10,617 nucleotides of DNA, taken from positions 1 to 10,617 of the forward strand of contig CAZYPX010000061.1 of assembly GCA_964649675.1 (NCBI GenBank), written 5' to 3'. Position 1 is the first letter of the stretch. The number at the start of each line of letters is the position of its first letter. The position numbers and the translations under genes are program-made. Source of the stretch: CAZVCG01 sp964649675. Its GTDB lineage: Bacteria; Pseudomonadota; Alphaproteobacteria; UBA9219. Below the pieces are notes generated by a model. That model was not told the DNA's origin. It searched no databases and was given only the letters and a program-made list of their open reading frames with translations. Shown here one piece after another: positions 1-5,564 of the stretch.

Positions 1-2
1 AA

Positions 3-173
3 GGAACAAACGGTCATAAATGGAAAGATGCCTTTTTCAAGCGCGGCATCCTCATCACCTTGTTTGACGCTCCAGAATTGAAGGACTGCTTAAGGATAGG
101 TGTTGGTTCTCAAAAACAGATGGACTTCTTTGAAGTGGAGCTCGGATCAATCAGCGCTGAAATGAACACGTAA
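3..173 (+). CDS. PLP-dependent aminotransferase, HisC-like, C-terminal fragment (5' end outside window)
   Basis: Only the last 56 codons are present, in an open frame running off the left edge and ending at TAA 171-173. The translation carries a pattern typical of the C-terminal small domain of class I/II (histidinol-phosphate-type) aminotransferases: 'FFKRGILITLFDAPELKDCLRIGVGS' split as a 'GILI' strand, then 'DCLRIGVGS' followed by 'QMDFFEVEL'. In that family the arginine of 'LRI(S/G)VG' binds the substrate carboxylate. The protein is therefore probably a PLP enzyme that transfers amino groups between an amino acid and a keto acid, but the PLP lysine and the rest of the active site lie outside the window, so the substrate cannot be told. 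The next gene begins 10 nt downstream, so the two are very likely co-transcribed. Confidence 0.72.
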   Translation, partial: GTNGHKWKDAFFKRGILITLFDAPELKDCLRIGVGSQKQMDFFEVELGSISAEMNT

Positions 174-183
174 GGAGAAGGCT

Positions 184-1242
184 ATGCATATAGGCATTAT
201 CGGAGCAAGCGGCAAGGTTGGCAGAACTGCCGTACAGAACCTTTACATCAAAAACCACATTCAGGGATTGCGCCTTACCCTTGTTTCGTCGTGGCCGCAA
301 ATCGATGCAGGGTTGTTGCAAGACGTGGAGAACATGCTTCCCCATAAGCTTGCCTATGAGCCAGCTCCGTATGCGCCGGTGGAAGGCGTCGTGACGGACG
401 ATTATGCAGAGCTGAAGGGTGCTGATCTCATCGTCATCACGGCCAGCGAATGGCCGACGATTGAGGAGTGGAAGAGCTTCGACAAGATCGACAACTCAGG
501 CCGTCTTGTGCAGTCGTATGTCAATTACGACATTATCCTGCATGCCAGCCAGCAGATCGCCCTTTATGCGCCAAACGCCTTAGTAATGATGGTTACCAAT
601 CAGGCCGACGTTATGACGGAGTTGGCAAGGCAGTATCTGCCCAAGGAAAAAGTTCTTGGCTTTGGCGGCATCGTCGATAGTCCTCGCCTGCGTATGCACA
701 TTTGCCAGCATGTATTTGGCAAAGACGAGAACTCACTGGTTGCCGCCTACGCCAAGGAGAAGGCCTACATGGTTGGCTATCATAACAACGACATGATCGC
801 CTTGTCCGGTAGTGTGGTAACCGCAGGCCTGAGCGACGAGGACTTGTTAGCCGTGGAAGCCAAAGCTCGCCGTCAAGGTGGCGCTATCGCCATGATGCAA
901 AGGGATCCAAGGTCAACCAGCACGGCCACCGGGCCATCGATCATGCCGGGGTACGCCCTCTACCATGCAATGGCTGCCTACATAGGGCTACGTGAGCCGA
1001 TTGAGGAGCCATTCAATATGGTTCTCGGTGAGCCTGAACTTGCCGGGAGCTATGGAGTGCCGGTTGGCTCAGCCGTAAGCGTTCCCATCCGCTTGGGCAA
1101 AGGCCGGTACGAGCCTGTACGGCGTTACACCGCCAACCAGCGTGAAAAGGATCACTTGAACGCTGCACTAGGGCGCTTGAGAGGTGATTATGCAAACCTT
1201 CTCACGTATATGGAAAGTCGAGGCAAAGCAGAAATGCCTTGA
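184..1242 (+). CDS. Lactate/malate dehydrogenase-family oxidoreductase, atypical
   Basis: This 352-aa protein starts at ATG 184 behind a good ribosome binding site (AAGGAGAAG just upstream). The N-terminus has the Rossmann loop GASGKVG (residues 7-13). Landmarks of the LDH/MDH fold follow: 'DLIVITA' (81-87), the 'VTNQADVMT' segment in place of the usual NPVD (137-145), 'DSPRLR' with the expected catalytic Asp165 and substrate Arg168, and His200 in 'GYHNND' where the catalytic His of 'GEHGD' should lie. It departs from the family in three places. The active-site loop (about 88-107) is unusual, with no 'GxxRxPG' motif, though Arg107 may serve as the second substrate arginine. The second strand ends in Ser-Ser (35-36) instead of the NAD-selecting acidic residue, which hints at NADP use. 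It is also slightly longer than usual. I infer a 2-hydroxy-acid dehydrogenase acting on a non-standard substrate, probably in one pathway with the upstream aminotransferase. A housekeeping malate dehydrogenase role is unlikely. Confidence 0.75.
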   Translation: MHIGIIGASGKVGRTAVQNLYIKNHIQGLRLTLVSSWPQIDAGLLQDVENMLPHKLAYEPAPYAPVEGVVTDDYAELKGADLIVITASEWPTIEEWKSFDKIDNSGRLVQSYVNYDIILHASQQIALYAPNALVMMVTNQADVMTELARQYLPKEKVLGFGGIVDSPRLRMHICQHVFGKDENSLVAAYAKEKAYMVGYHNNDMIALSGSVVTAGLSDEDLLAVEAKARRQGGAIAMMQRDPRSTSTATGPSIMPGYALYHAMAAYIGLREPIEEPFNMVLGEPELAGSYGVPVGSAVSVPIRLGKGRYEPVRRYTANQREKDHLNAALGRLRGDYANLLTYMESRGKAEMP

Positions 1243-1262
1243 AGAGAGGTAAGGTTGAGTTT

Positions 1263-1673
1263 TTAAACCAGCGTATCCAGGAGTTCTTTGTCCATATCCG
1301 TTTGCGCTCGTATCACGGCGGCGTTTGCTTTGTAGGAAATTTCCGCCATTTTCATGGCGATCAATTCCGACGCGATGTCGATATTCGGCGCTGCGATGAA
1401 TCCTTCGGCATTCGCATCCGGCGAATGCGGATCGTACGCAGAAACATAAGAAGGTTCGCGCGTTTTTGTTTCCGTGCGCACGCCGAGCGCGTTGCCGCCG
1501 ACGGAATTCGACAAAGCCACAACGTCGGCAGGACGATAAACCGTCGCTTGTTCGCCGGATGATTCGGGCAAACGGCCCGTTGACGAAGCATTAACAAAAT
1601 TTGATGCCGAATTAACGACGCGCCGCACGGCTGCGTTCAGGCCCGACACGGCGATTGCAAGAGCTTCCGGCAT
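1263..1673 (-). CDS. FlgC-like flagellar basal-body rod protein
   Basis: The 136-aa product has the two-ended helix design of flagellar rod proteins. The N-terminal helix contains 'SGLNAA' (10-15) and 'ASNFVNASS' (23-31), like the 'ASNLANA' motif of FlgB/FlgC/FlgG. The C-terminal part runs from 'YDPHSPDANAEGFI' through 'PNIDIASELIAMKMAEISYKAN' (read as two adjoining motifs), close to FlgC 'YPNVN..EEM..M..A.R.YQAN'. The length also matches FlgC (about 135-140 aa). FlgC is a proximal-rod component of the flagellar basal body, exported by the type III flagellar apparatus without a cleaved signal peptide; none is seen here. The start is supported by AAGGA at 1682-1686 (minus strand), 8 nt from the ATG. 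No flgB, fliE or other flagellar gene lies beside it, so it could be an extra copy instead of the main flgC. It converges on the dehydrogenase gene with a 20-nt gap. Confidence 0.78.
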   Translation of the reverse strand: MPEALAIAVSGLNAAVRRVVNSASNFVNASSTGRLPESSGEQATVYRPADVVALSNSVGGNALGVRTETKTREPSYVSAYDPHSPDANAEGFIAAPNIDIASELIAMKMAEISYKANAAVIRAQTDMDKELLDTLV

Positions 1674-1703
1674 AAGGTTTTTCCTTTAAAAACGCACCAT
1701 CAC

Positions 1704-1718
1704 TTAACATCACTTTAT
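1704..1718 (-). promoter_or_regulatory. Possible CtrA-like box in the FlgC-like gene leader
   Basis: Read on the minus strand, the site is ATAA, seven bases, then TTAA, which differs at one base from the alphaproteobacterial CtrA consensus TTAA-N7-TTAA. It lies about 30 nt before the ATG of the FlgC-like gene, and CtrA controls flagellar genes in many alphaproteobacteria. It overlaps a short direct repeat, CATCACTT, at 1698-1705 and 1708-1715. The sequence is AT-rich and near-matches are easy to find by chance, so this is weak. Confidence 0.2.
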
Positions 1719-1754
1719 CAGAATATGATTAATAGTTTCTCAACCATACCTAGC

Positions 1755-1803
1755 AAAAACCTAAGAAAAACAGGCAAAAAAACGCATTTTTTGGCGAAAA
1801 AAA
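1755..1803. promoter_or_regulatory. Helically phased A/T tracts, predicted intrinsic DNA curve
   Basis: Five runs of A or T occur at 1755-1759, 1766-1770, 1776-1782, 1787-1792 and 1797-1803. Their centres are about 1757, 1768, 1779, 1789.5 and 1800, so they repeat every 10.5-11 bp, the helical period of B-DNA. Phased A-tracts of this kind are known to curve DNA and often sit upstream of promoters or at sites bound by nucleoid proteins such as IHF or H-NS-like factors. The block is followed directly by nine alternating C/G bases (1804-1812). It lies in the divergent gap between the FlgC-like gene and the 79-aa gene. The tracts are seen directly; curvature and any regulatory role are inferred. 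Confidence 0.6.
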
Positions 1804-1813
1804 CGCGCGCGCA

Positions 1814-1850
1814 TTAACTCCAAATTCAGCAATACACGGTAGGGTTAAAT
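1814..1850 (+). promoter_or_regulatory. Conserved upstream element, copy 1
   Basis: This element ends 59 nt before the ATG of the 79-aa gene. Its core, CGGTAGGGTTA (1837-1847), is preceded by AAATTCAGCAATA. A second copy lies at 2273-2309 in front of the 57-aa gene: over 1822-1850 versus 2281-2309, 24 of 29 bases are identical. The left end, TTAA-N7-TTCA (1814-1828), is matched in copy 2 by TTAG-N7-TTCA at the same spacing and resembles a degenerate CtrA box. A possible -10 hexamer, TTATAG, follows at 1850-1855. It is probably a promoter or operator shared by the two genes. The regulator is unknown. Confidence 0.6.
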
Positions 1851-1909
1851 TATAGAAAGAAGTCAACCGTGGAAACAGACAAACCACAACGATCGAAAGA
1901 GTAAGTGTC

Positions 1910-2149
1910 ATGGCTCAGGAACGCGAATTCAGGTTTCTCCCCTCAACGGCGGACGAAACGCTTGAGAGGCTGGTCACGATGACGAACCAGACTAATCTTG
2001 TCGCGCTCGACAAGACTCTGGCCGCCATTCGCCGCTCGACCATCAGCTATTCGGCCGCCGCCGCGCGCGTGGGCAGCATAGGCGAGCGCATCGTTCGCGC
2101 TGTCCACGAGGTTGGCATGACGCTTCCCCCGCATCTAAGGGCGGTATAA
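1910..2149 (+). CDS. Small protein of unknown function, 79 aa
   Basis: I do not recognise this protein. It starts at ATG 1910 and ends at TAA 2147-2149; the ribosome binding site is weak (GAAAGAG about 11 nt upstream). The sequence has no signal peptide or membrane segment. It is mostly predicted helical, with an Ala/Arg-rich middle ('SAAAARVGSIGERIVRAV', about 48-65) and a short proline-containing tail. Three things support it as a real gene: its own promoter-like element upstream, a textbook intrinsic terminator about 30 nt after the stop, and coding-like composition. It is transcribed away from the FlgC-like gene across a shared control region, so a motility or cell-cycle link is possible. 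That link rests on position only. Confidence 0.65.
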   Translation: MAQEREFRFLPSTADETLERLVTMTNQTNLVALDKTLAAIRRSTISYSAAAARVGSIGERIVRAVHEVGMTLPPHLRAV

Positions 2150-2180
2150 GCAAACAGTTTCGCCGGAAAGGCATATACAC

Positions 2181-2211
2181 CAAGGCCCGCTAGAAGCGGG
2201 CCTTGTTTTTT
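2181..2211 (+). terminator. Rho-independent terminator of the 79-aa gene
   Basis: A perfect 10-bp GC-rich stem pairs CAAGGCCCGC (2181-2190) with GCGGGCCTTG (2196-2205). The loop is TAGAA and the stem is followed at once by six T residues (2206-2211). There is no A-run on the left side, so it should act mainly on the plus strand. It separates the 79-aa gene from the 57-aa gene and implies that they are independent transcripts. Confidence 0.92.
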
Positions 2212-2272
2212 GGATGAAGCCATTGGCATTTACGAAGCGTTAAGGAAAAAAAGCATCCAGACGACGAACGTG

Positions 2273-2309
2273 TTAGAGGAAAATTCACCAATATCCGGTA
2301 GGGTTATTT
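2273..2309 (+). promoter_or_regulatory. Conserved upstream element, copy 2
   Basis: This is the second copy of the element at 1814-1850: TTAG-N7-TTCA, then CAATA, then the identical core CGGTAGGGTTA (2296-2306). It ends 46 nt before the ATG of the 57-aa gene. The sequences on both sides of the two copies are not alike and the two proteins do not resemble each other, so the shared block is more likely a conserved binding site or promoter than the remnant of a gene duplication. A TA-rich stretch that could be a -10 region (about 2312-2317, TACTAT) follows. Confidence 0.6.
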
Positions 2310-2355
2310 CATACTATCGCATTATTTCGCGTACATCTTTTTTTGGAGCATAAAC

Positions 2356-2529
2356 ATGACGGAAAATTTCTTAAACGCCTATATTGCGGTCTCGTGTCTT
2401 GACATGTCGCGCGTCAGGGTGTCGGAGGACGAATTGGGCTCGCTTTTGACGCGAACCCTTATGGACGCGAACCAGCCCGAAACGCGAGGAATAGTTTCCC
2501 GAAACGCGTTTCCAGCGCAGAAACTCTAA
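2356..2529 (+). CDS. Small protein of unknown function, 57 aa
   Basis: This short open frame begins at ATG 2356, 7 nt after a clear GGAG ribosome binding site (2345-2348), and ends at TAA 2527-2529. The product begins MTENFLNAYIAVSC and ends NAFPAQKL. It has no obvious signal peptide, membrane segment or known motif, and I do not recognise it. The start signal together with the conserved element upstream argue that it is expressed. Its stop codon overlaps the stop of gpsA on the opposite strand by 4 bp (2526-2529), so the two genes converge with no space for a terminator between them. Antisense overlap of the two 3' ends is therefore likely if both are transcribed. It could also be a leader peptide or a decayed gene. 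Confidence 0.55.
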   Translation: MTENFLNAYIAVSCLDMSRVRVSEDELGSLLTRTLMDANQPETRGIVSRNAFPAQKL

Positions 2530-3527
2530 AATTCCGATTTCAGGGGCCGCGCCAACAAGGCTTCGATCGAAGCCTCTACGCTTGCGTTGTGATTGAGTAT
2601 AGCGTCCACGGCCTCGACGATGGGCATGTCGACGTTGTGTTTTTGTGCCAAGGCAAGAGCCGCCGCCGCCGTTGTCACGCCCTCCGCCACGCTGCTCCGC
2701 GCCGCGAGAATATCGGCAAGACTGTTGCCTTTTCCGAGCGCGATGCCGAGCGACATGTTGCGGGACTTCTCGCTCGAACACGTCAGAACCAAATCCCCAA
2801 GACCCGACAAGCCCATAAGCGTTCCGCGCTGAGCTCCCAGCGCGAGCGCAAGGCGCATCATCTCGGCCAGCCCGCGCGTGATGAGCGCGGCGCGCGCGTT
2901 TTGCCCCATGCCGCATCCTGTCGCAATTCCGCACGCGATGGCCAGAACATTTTTGACGGCGCCCCCGATTTGCGCGCCGACGACATCATCGCTTACATAA
3001 GGGCGGAAAGCCCGGGAATTGATGGCTTCGGCCAGATCCGCGCCCATGGCGGGATTGGCGCAGGCCAAAGTCATGGCCGTAGGCTGGTCGAGCGCGACGA
3101 GGTCGGCGAACGTGGGACCGGACAGCACCGCGACAGGGTGTTCAGGAAGCGTTTGCGCGAGCACTTCGGAAGGCAGCGCGAGGGTTTCCAGTTCGATGCC
3201 TTTGGCGGCGATGACAATGGGGGCCGCAGAGGCCGCGCCGATGCTCGCGATGTCTTGGCCGATGGCTCTTATATGCTGGGCCGGCGCGACGAGCATCAGG
3301 GCGTCGCAAGCGGCCAGACTTTCTAGATGGTTCGTGGCCCTTAACTTCGGGTTGAGCTTGATCCCGGGGAGGAACGTTGTGTTTTCGTGACGCGCGTTGA
3401 TCGCGGCGGCGACATCGGCTTCGCGGGCCCAAAGAGTTACATCGTGTCCGGCGCGAAGCAGGGCTTGACCCAGAGCCGTGCCCCATGCGCCGGCCCCGAT
3501 AATGCCGAAATGTTGGTATGCGCCCAT
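2526..3527 (-). CDS. gpsA: NAD(P)-dependent glycerol-3-phosphate dehydrogenase
   Basis: GpsA reduces dihydroxyacetone phosphate to sn-glycerol-3-phosphate in the cytoplasm, the first step toward phospholipids. From the start chosen here the protein is 333 aa, the normal family length. Numbered from that start, the dinucleotide motif GAGAWG lies at about 11-16. 'LSGPTFA' in the middle, 'GGAVKNVLAIACG' with the catalytic lysine, and 'GLSGLGDLVLTC' with 'SEKSRN' in the C-terminal helical domain are all family hallmarks. I chose ATG 3525-3527 because a CAGGA ribosome binding site lies 7 nt upstream of it. An in-frame ATG at 3543-3545 would add six residues but has no good site. It follows tsaD closely (51 nt) on the same strand, an order common in alphaproteobacteria, so the two are probably co-transcribed. 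The stop overlaps the convergent 57-aa gene by 4 bp. Confidence 0.96.
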   Translation of the reverse strand: MGAYQHFGIIGAGAWGTALGQALLRAGHDVTLWAREADVAAAINARHENTTFLPGIKLNPKLRATNHLESLAACDALMLVAPAQHIRAIGQDIASIGAASAAPIVIAAKGIELETLALPSEVLAQTLPEHPVAVLSGPTFADLVALDQPTAMTLACANPAMGADLAEAINSRAFRPYVSDDVVGAQIGGAVKNVLAIACGIATGCGMGQNARAALITRGLAEMMRLALALGAQRGTLMGLSGLGDLVLTCSSEKSRNMSLGIALGKGNSLADILAARSSVAEGVTTAAAALALAQKHNVDMPIVEAVDAILNHNASVEASIEALLARPLKSEF

Positions 3528-3578
3528 AGCCGATTCCTGATTCACATGTTTCTTTGTGCAGCTTTTAGCATTTTATGG

Positions 3579-4673
3579 TCAAAGCAAGGAATTTTTTGTT
3601 TTGCGGCTTTCGTCCAAAGGCCATCTTGGGCGCGAGGCGATGTCGAGGGGGTCGCTAAGCCCGAGGCGCAAGCGTTCTATTCCGGCCCAAGCGATCATCG
3701 CGCCGTTGTCGGTGCACAGGGCGAGAGGAGGGGCGACGAAAGGGAGGCCGTGTCGCGTCGAAAGCTCAAAAAGGCGCGCCCGGATAGCCTGATTGGCCGC
3801 GACACCGCCGCTGACCACGAAGGCCGTAACGGGCTGGTTGTCGCGGCGCAGCGCTTCAAAGGCGTTTTCCGCGCGATCGGCGAGAACATCGGCGATGGCC
3901 GTTTGTAGGCTTGCGGCCATGTCGGACGTGAAAGAGTTGGCTTTAACGCCGGAGTCCGCACGTTTTTCATGGCCCGCGTTGTTGCGCATGGCCTTTTCAA
4001 CGAAAATTTTCACGGCGGTTTTGAGGCCTGCGAAGGAAAAGTCGCAACCCTTGCGTCCTGTCATCGGGCGAGGCAGGTCGAAAGCCTGCGGATCGCCGCC
4101 TTTGGCGGCTATTTCGATCAAAGGACCGCCGGGATAGCCAAGTCCGAGCGTTTTGGCGCATTTGTCGAAACATTCGCCGACGGCGTCGTCGATGGTCGTC
4201 CCAAGCTGGCGGTATTGTCCCACGCCGCGTACCAGCAAAAGCTGGCAATGGCCTCCCGACATCAGCATAAGCAGATAGGGAAAAGGCACATCATGAGTCA
4301 TTCTAGCCGTGAGCGCGTGCGCTTCGAGATGGTTGACGGCGACGAACGGTAGATCGCGCGCGGCGGCGATGGCCTTTCCGGTCATGGCCCCCACCATGAC
4401 GCCGCCGATAAGCCCGGGGCCGCATGTGGCGGCGATGCCGTTGAGATCGGCCAGCGTGGCGTTCGCTTTTTTCAGGGCTTCGCGGATCAGGTCGTCAAGC
4501 TTGTCGAGATGCGCGCGCGCGGCAATTTCCGGTACGACGCCGCCATAGGGCTTGTGCTCGGCGAGTTGCGTCGCCACGATGTTCGCGTGGATGCGCTGCG
4601 CAGGATCGGGATTGTCATCGACAATTCCCGCCGCCGTTTCGTCACAACTCGTTTCAAGCCCAAGAATCAGCAT
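3579..4673 (-). CDS. tsaD: tRNA N6-adenosine threonylcarbamoyltransferase
   Basis: TsaD (Gcp/YgjD/Kae1 family) transfers the threonylcarbamoyl group from threonylcarbamoyl-AMP to A37 of ANN-decoding tRNAs, working with TsaB and TsaE. The product is 364 aa, slightly longer than E. coli TsaD. The N-terminus has the ASKHA motif 'LGLETSCDETA' (4-14). Metal ligands are His115 and His119 in 'NHLEAH', with Asp322 in 'CTDNGAMIAWAG'. Nucleotide-binding loops are 'MSGGH' (138-142) and 'VSGGVAAN' (287-294). No key residue is missing. The extra length comes from a loop around 230-250 and a short basic tail. The ribosome binding site is weak (GC-rich, no AGGAG). It lies 50 nt downstream of a 117-aa gene on the same strand and is followed by gpsA. 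Confidence 0.97.
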   Translation of the reverse strand: MLILGLETSCDETAAGIVDDNPDPAQRIHANIVATQLAEHKPYGGVVPEIAARAHLDKLDDLIREALKKANATLADLNGIAATCGPGLIGGVMVGAMTGKAIAAARDLPFVAVNHLEAHALTARMTHDVPFPYLLMLMSGGHCQLLLVRGVGQYRQLGTTIDDAVGECFDKCAKTLGLGYPGGPLIEIAAKGGDPQAFDLPRPMTGRKGCDFSFAGLKTAVKIFVEKAMRNNAGHEKRADSGVKANSFTSDMAASLQTAIADVLADRAENAFEALRRDNQPVTAFVVSGGVAANQAIRARLFELSTRHGLPFVAPPLALCTDNGAMIAWAGIERLRLGLSDPLDIASRPRWPLDESRKTKNSLL

Positions 4674-4723
4674 AGCCGCCGCATCTTGTTGTTGCGCGAA
4701 CGCGGAGCCTTGAGCTTAGCGCG

Positions 4724-5077
4724 TTATTTCGGCTCAAGGGCTGCAACTCTGCCGCGCACGATTTCTTGGGCTTTTTTCTCAAGCCCCTGTCTATCGCCGT
4801 TGGGACAACGCAAGTAATAATGCATGACGGTTCCTTTTTCATTGGAACCTACGGAATAGTCCCGCACAAACTGCTTTCCTCTCTTAGATGTTTCTTGGCC
4901 GTCAGCGACGTGGTGTTTAACGACATCTATTTTATGCTCGTTAAAGGCCTCCAGGATTATATAGCGTTGTTTCCGGCGTTCCTTCTTGTCGAGCCAAGAC
5001 GAAAAGGTGATCGAAAGTTCGATAAGCTGGTCGTTTTTCGATGAGCTGTTTTTTACGGCTACGTAGGGTTGCGACAT
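4724..5077 (-). CDS. Protein of unknown function, 117 aa
   Basis: I do not recognise this protein. It starts at ATG 5075-5077 behind AAGGAAGAG, a good ribosome binding site, which supports it as a gene. It is hydrophilic and basic, with no signal peptide or membrane segment. A Lys/Arg-rich patch 'DKKERRKQR' lies around 30-38, followed by a predicted alternating strand/helix region ('YIILEAFNEHKIDVVKHHV' then 'YYLRCPNGDRQGLEKKA') that looks like a small compact domain. Codon use is poorer in GC than tsaD and gpsA. It sits 50 nt upstream of tsaD on the same strand, so it may head that transcript. In many alphaproteobacteria the position next to tsaD is held by hemC, which is absent here. A short inverted repeat (AAGTAA-AA-TTACTT, 5091-5104) lies just upstream of its ribosome binding site. 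Confidence 0.6.
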   Translation of the reverse strand: MSQPYVAVKNSSSKNDQLIELSITFSSWLDKKERRKQRYIILEAFNEHKIDVVKHHVADGQETSKRGKQFVRDYSVGSNEKGTVMHYYLRCPNGDRQGLEKKAQEIVRGRVAALEPK

Positions 5078-5564
5078 GATGCTCTTCCTTAAGTAAAATT
5101 ACTTTAGCCTGTCCTCAGGGCAGCCATCGTTTCATGACGTCTGGCGGTCAGGCGGCGCGTTTTTTGTCAGGAAGCATCACGGTCGCGGCGCGGGCCTCAA
5201 TTCCCGCAAAACGTCAACAGGCGACGGGCCGGGCGAAAGAAAAAAGGCCCGATCAATAAAAACAAAAGCGTTGGCAGAAATAACTTTAAGCATTTTTAAC
5301 GTGGACTTGTTTCGCAAATCGTTTCGAATCCATATCACAAAAGAGCTGTTCATGGAAAGCGTGTCATTATTTTCATGGGGGGCACAGCAGGCTTTGTAAA
5401 AGGCTTTATTCGTCAAGGGCTTGTCGTATATAGGGTTACGCGTTTCATAATCGTGCCCTAGTGCGACGAAACGATGAAACAAAAACGGTTAATTGTGATA
5501 GACTACGAAAAACAAGGAGCTTTGGTTCCCGTTGACCTTTCAAACTTAGGAAAGGAGGCTCATC
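5078..5564. other. 487-bp stretch without a confident gene
   Basis: The left end holds the leader of the 117-aa gene, including the inverted repeat at 5091-5104. The right end holds the leader of the lipoprotein gene, with a strong AAAGGAGG ribosome binding site ending 8 nt before ATG 5565. Between them is an AT-rich region, about 5260-5540. A minus-strand frame of 101 codons (5177-5482) opens with TTG and has no convincing ribosome binding site or family features, so I do not call it. The sequence TAGGGTTA at 5431-5438 matches the last eight bases of the element core seen at 1837-1847, but its flanks match poorly. A CGGGCC...GGCCCG inverted repeat near 5225-5255 has no T-run and is not a clear terminator. 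Confidence 0.5.

Noticed and set aside
1239..1562. 107-codon plus-strand frame over the FlgC-like gene
   Set aside because: It is antisense to the FlgC-like gene, starts with TTG inside the end of the dehydrogenase gene, and has an Arg/Phe-rich translation typical of a shadow frame.
2589..3326. 245-codon plus-strand frame opposite gpsA
   Set aside because: It is antisense to a clear gpsA and its translation is rich in Arg, His and Gly, as expected for a frame opposite a GC-rich gene.
5223..5257. CGGGCC...GGCCCG inverted repeat as a terminator
   Set aside because: The loop is long (15 nt) and neither strand has a T-run directly after the stem.
5134..5259. 41-codon plus-strand frame in the 487-bp gap
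   Set aside because: No ribosome binding site, and the composition is Ala/Arg/Gln-rich with no other support.
5431..5438. TAGGGTTA before the lipoprotein gene as a further copy of the conserved element
   Set aside because: Only eight core bases match, the flanks do not, and it is 127 nt from the start codon, farther than in the two good copies.
5177..5482. 101-codon minus-strand frame in the gap between the 117-aa gene and the lipoprotein gene
   Set aside because: It starts with TTG, has no convincing ribosome binding site, shows no family features, and ends in a low-complexity Pro/Arg tail. It could be a decayed gene, but there is no positive support.
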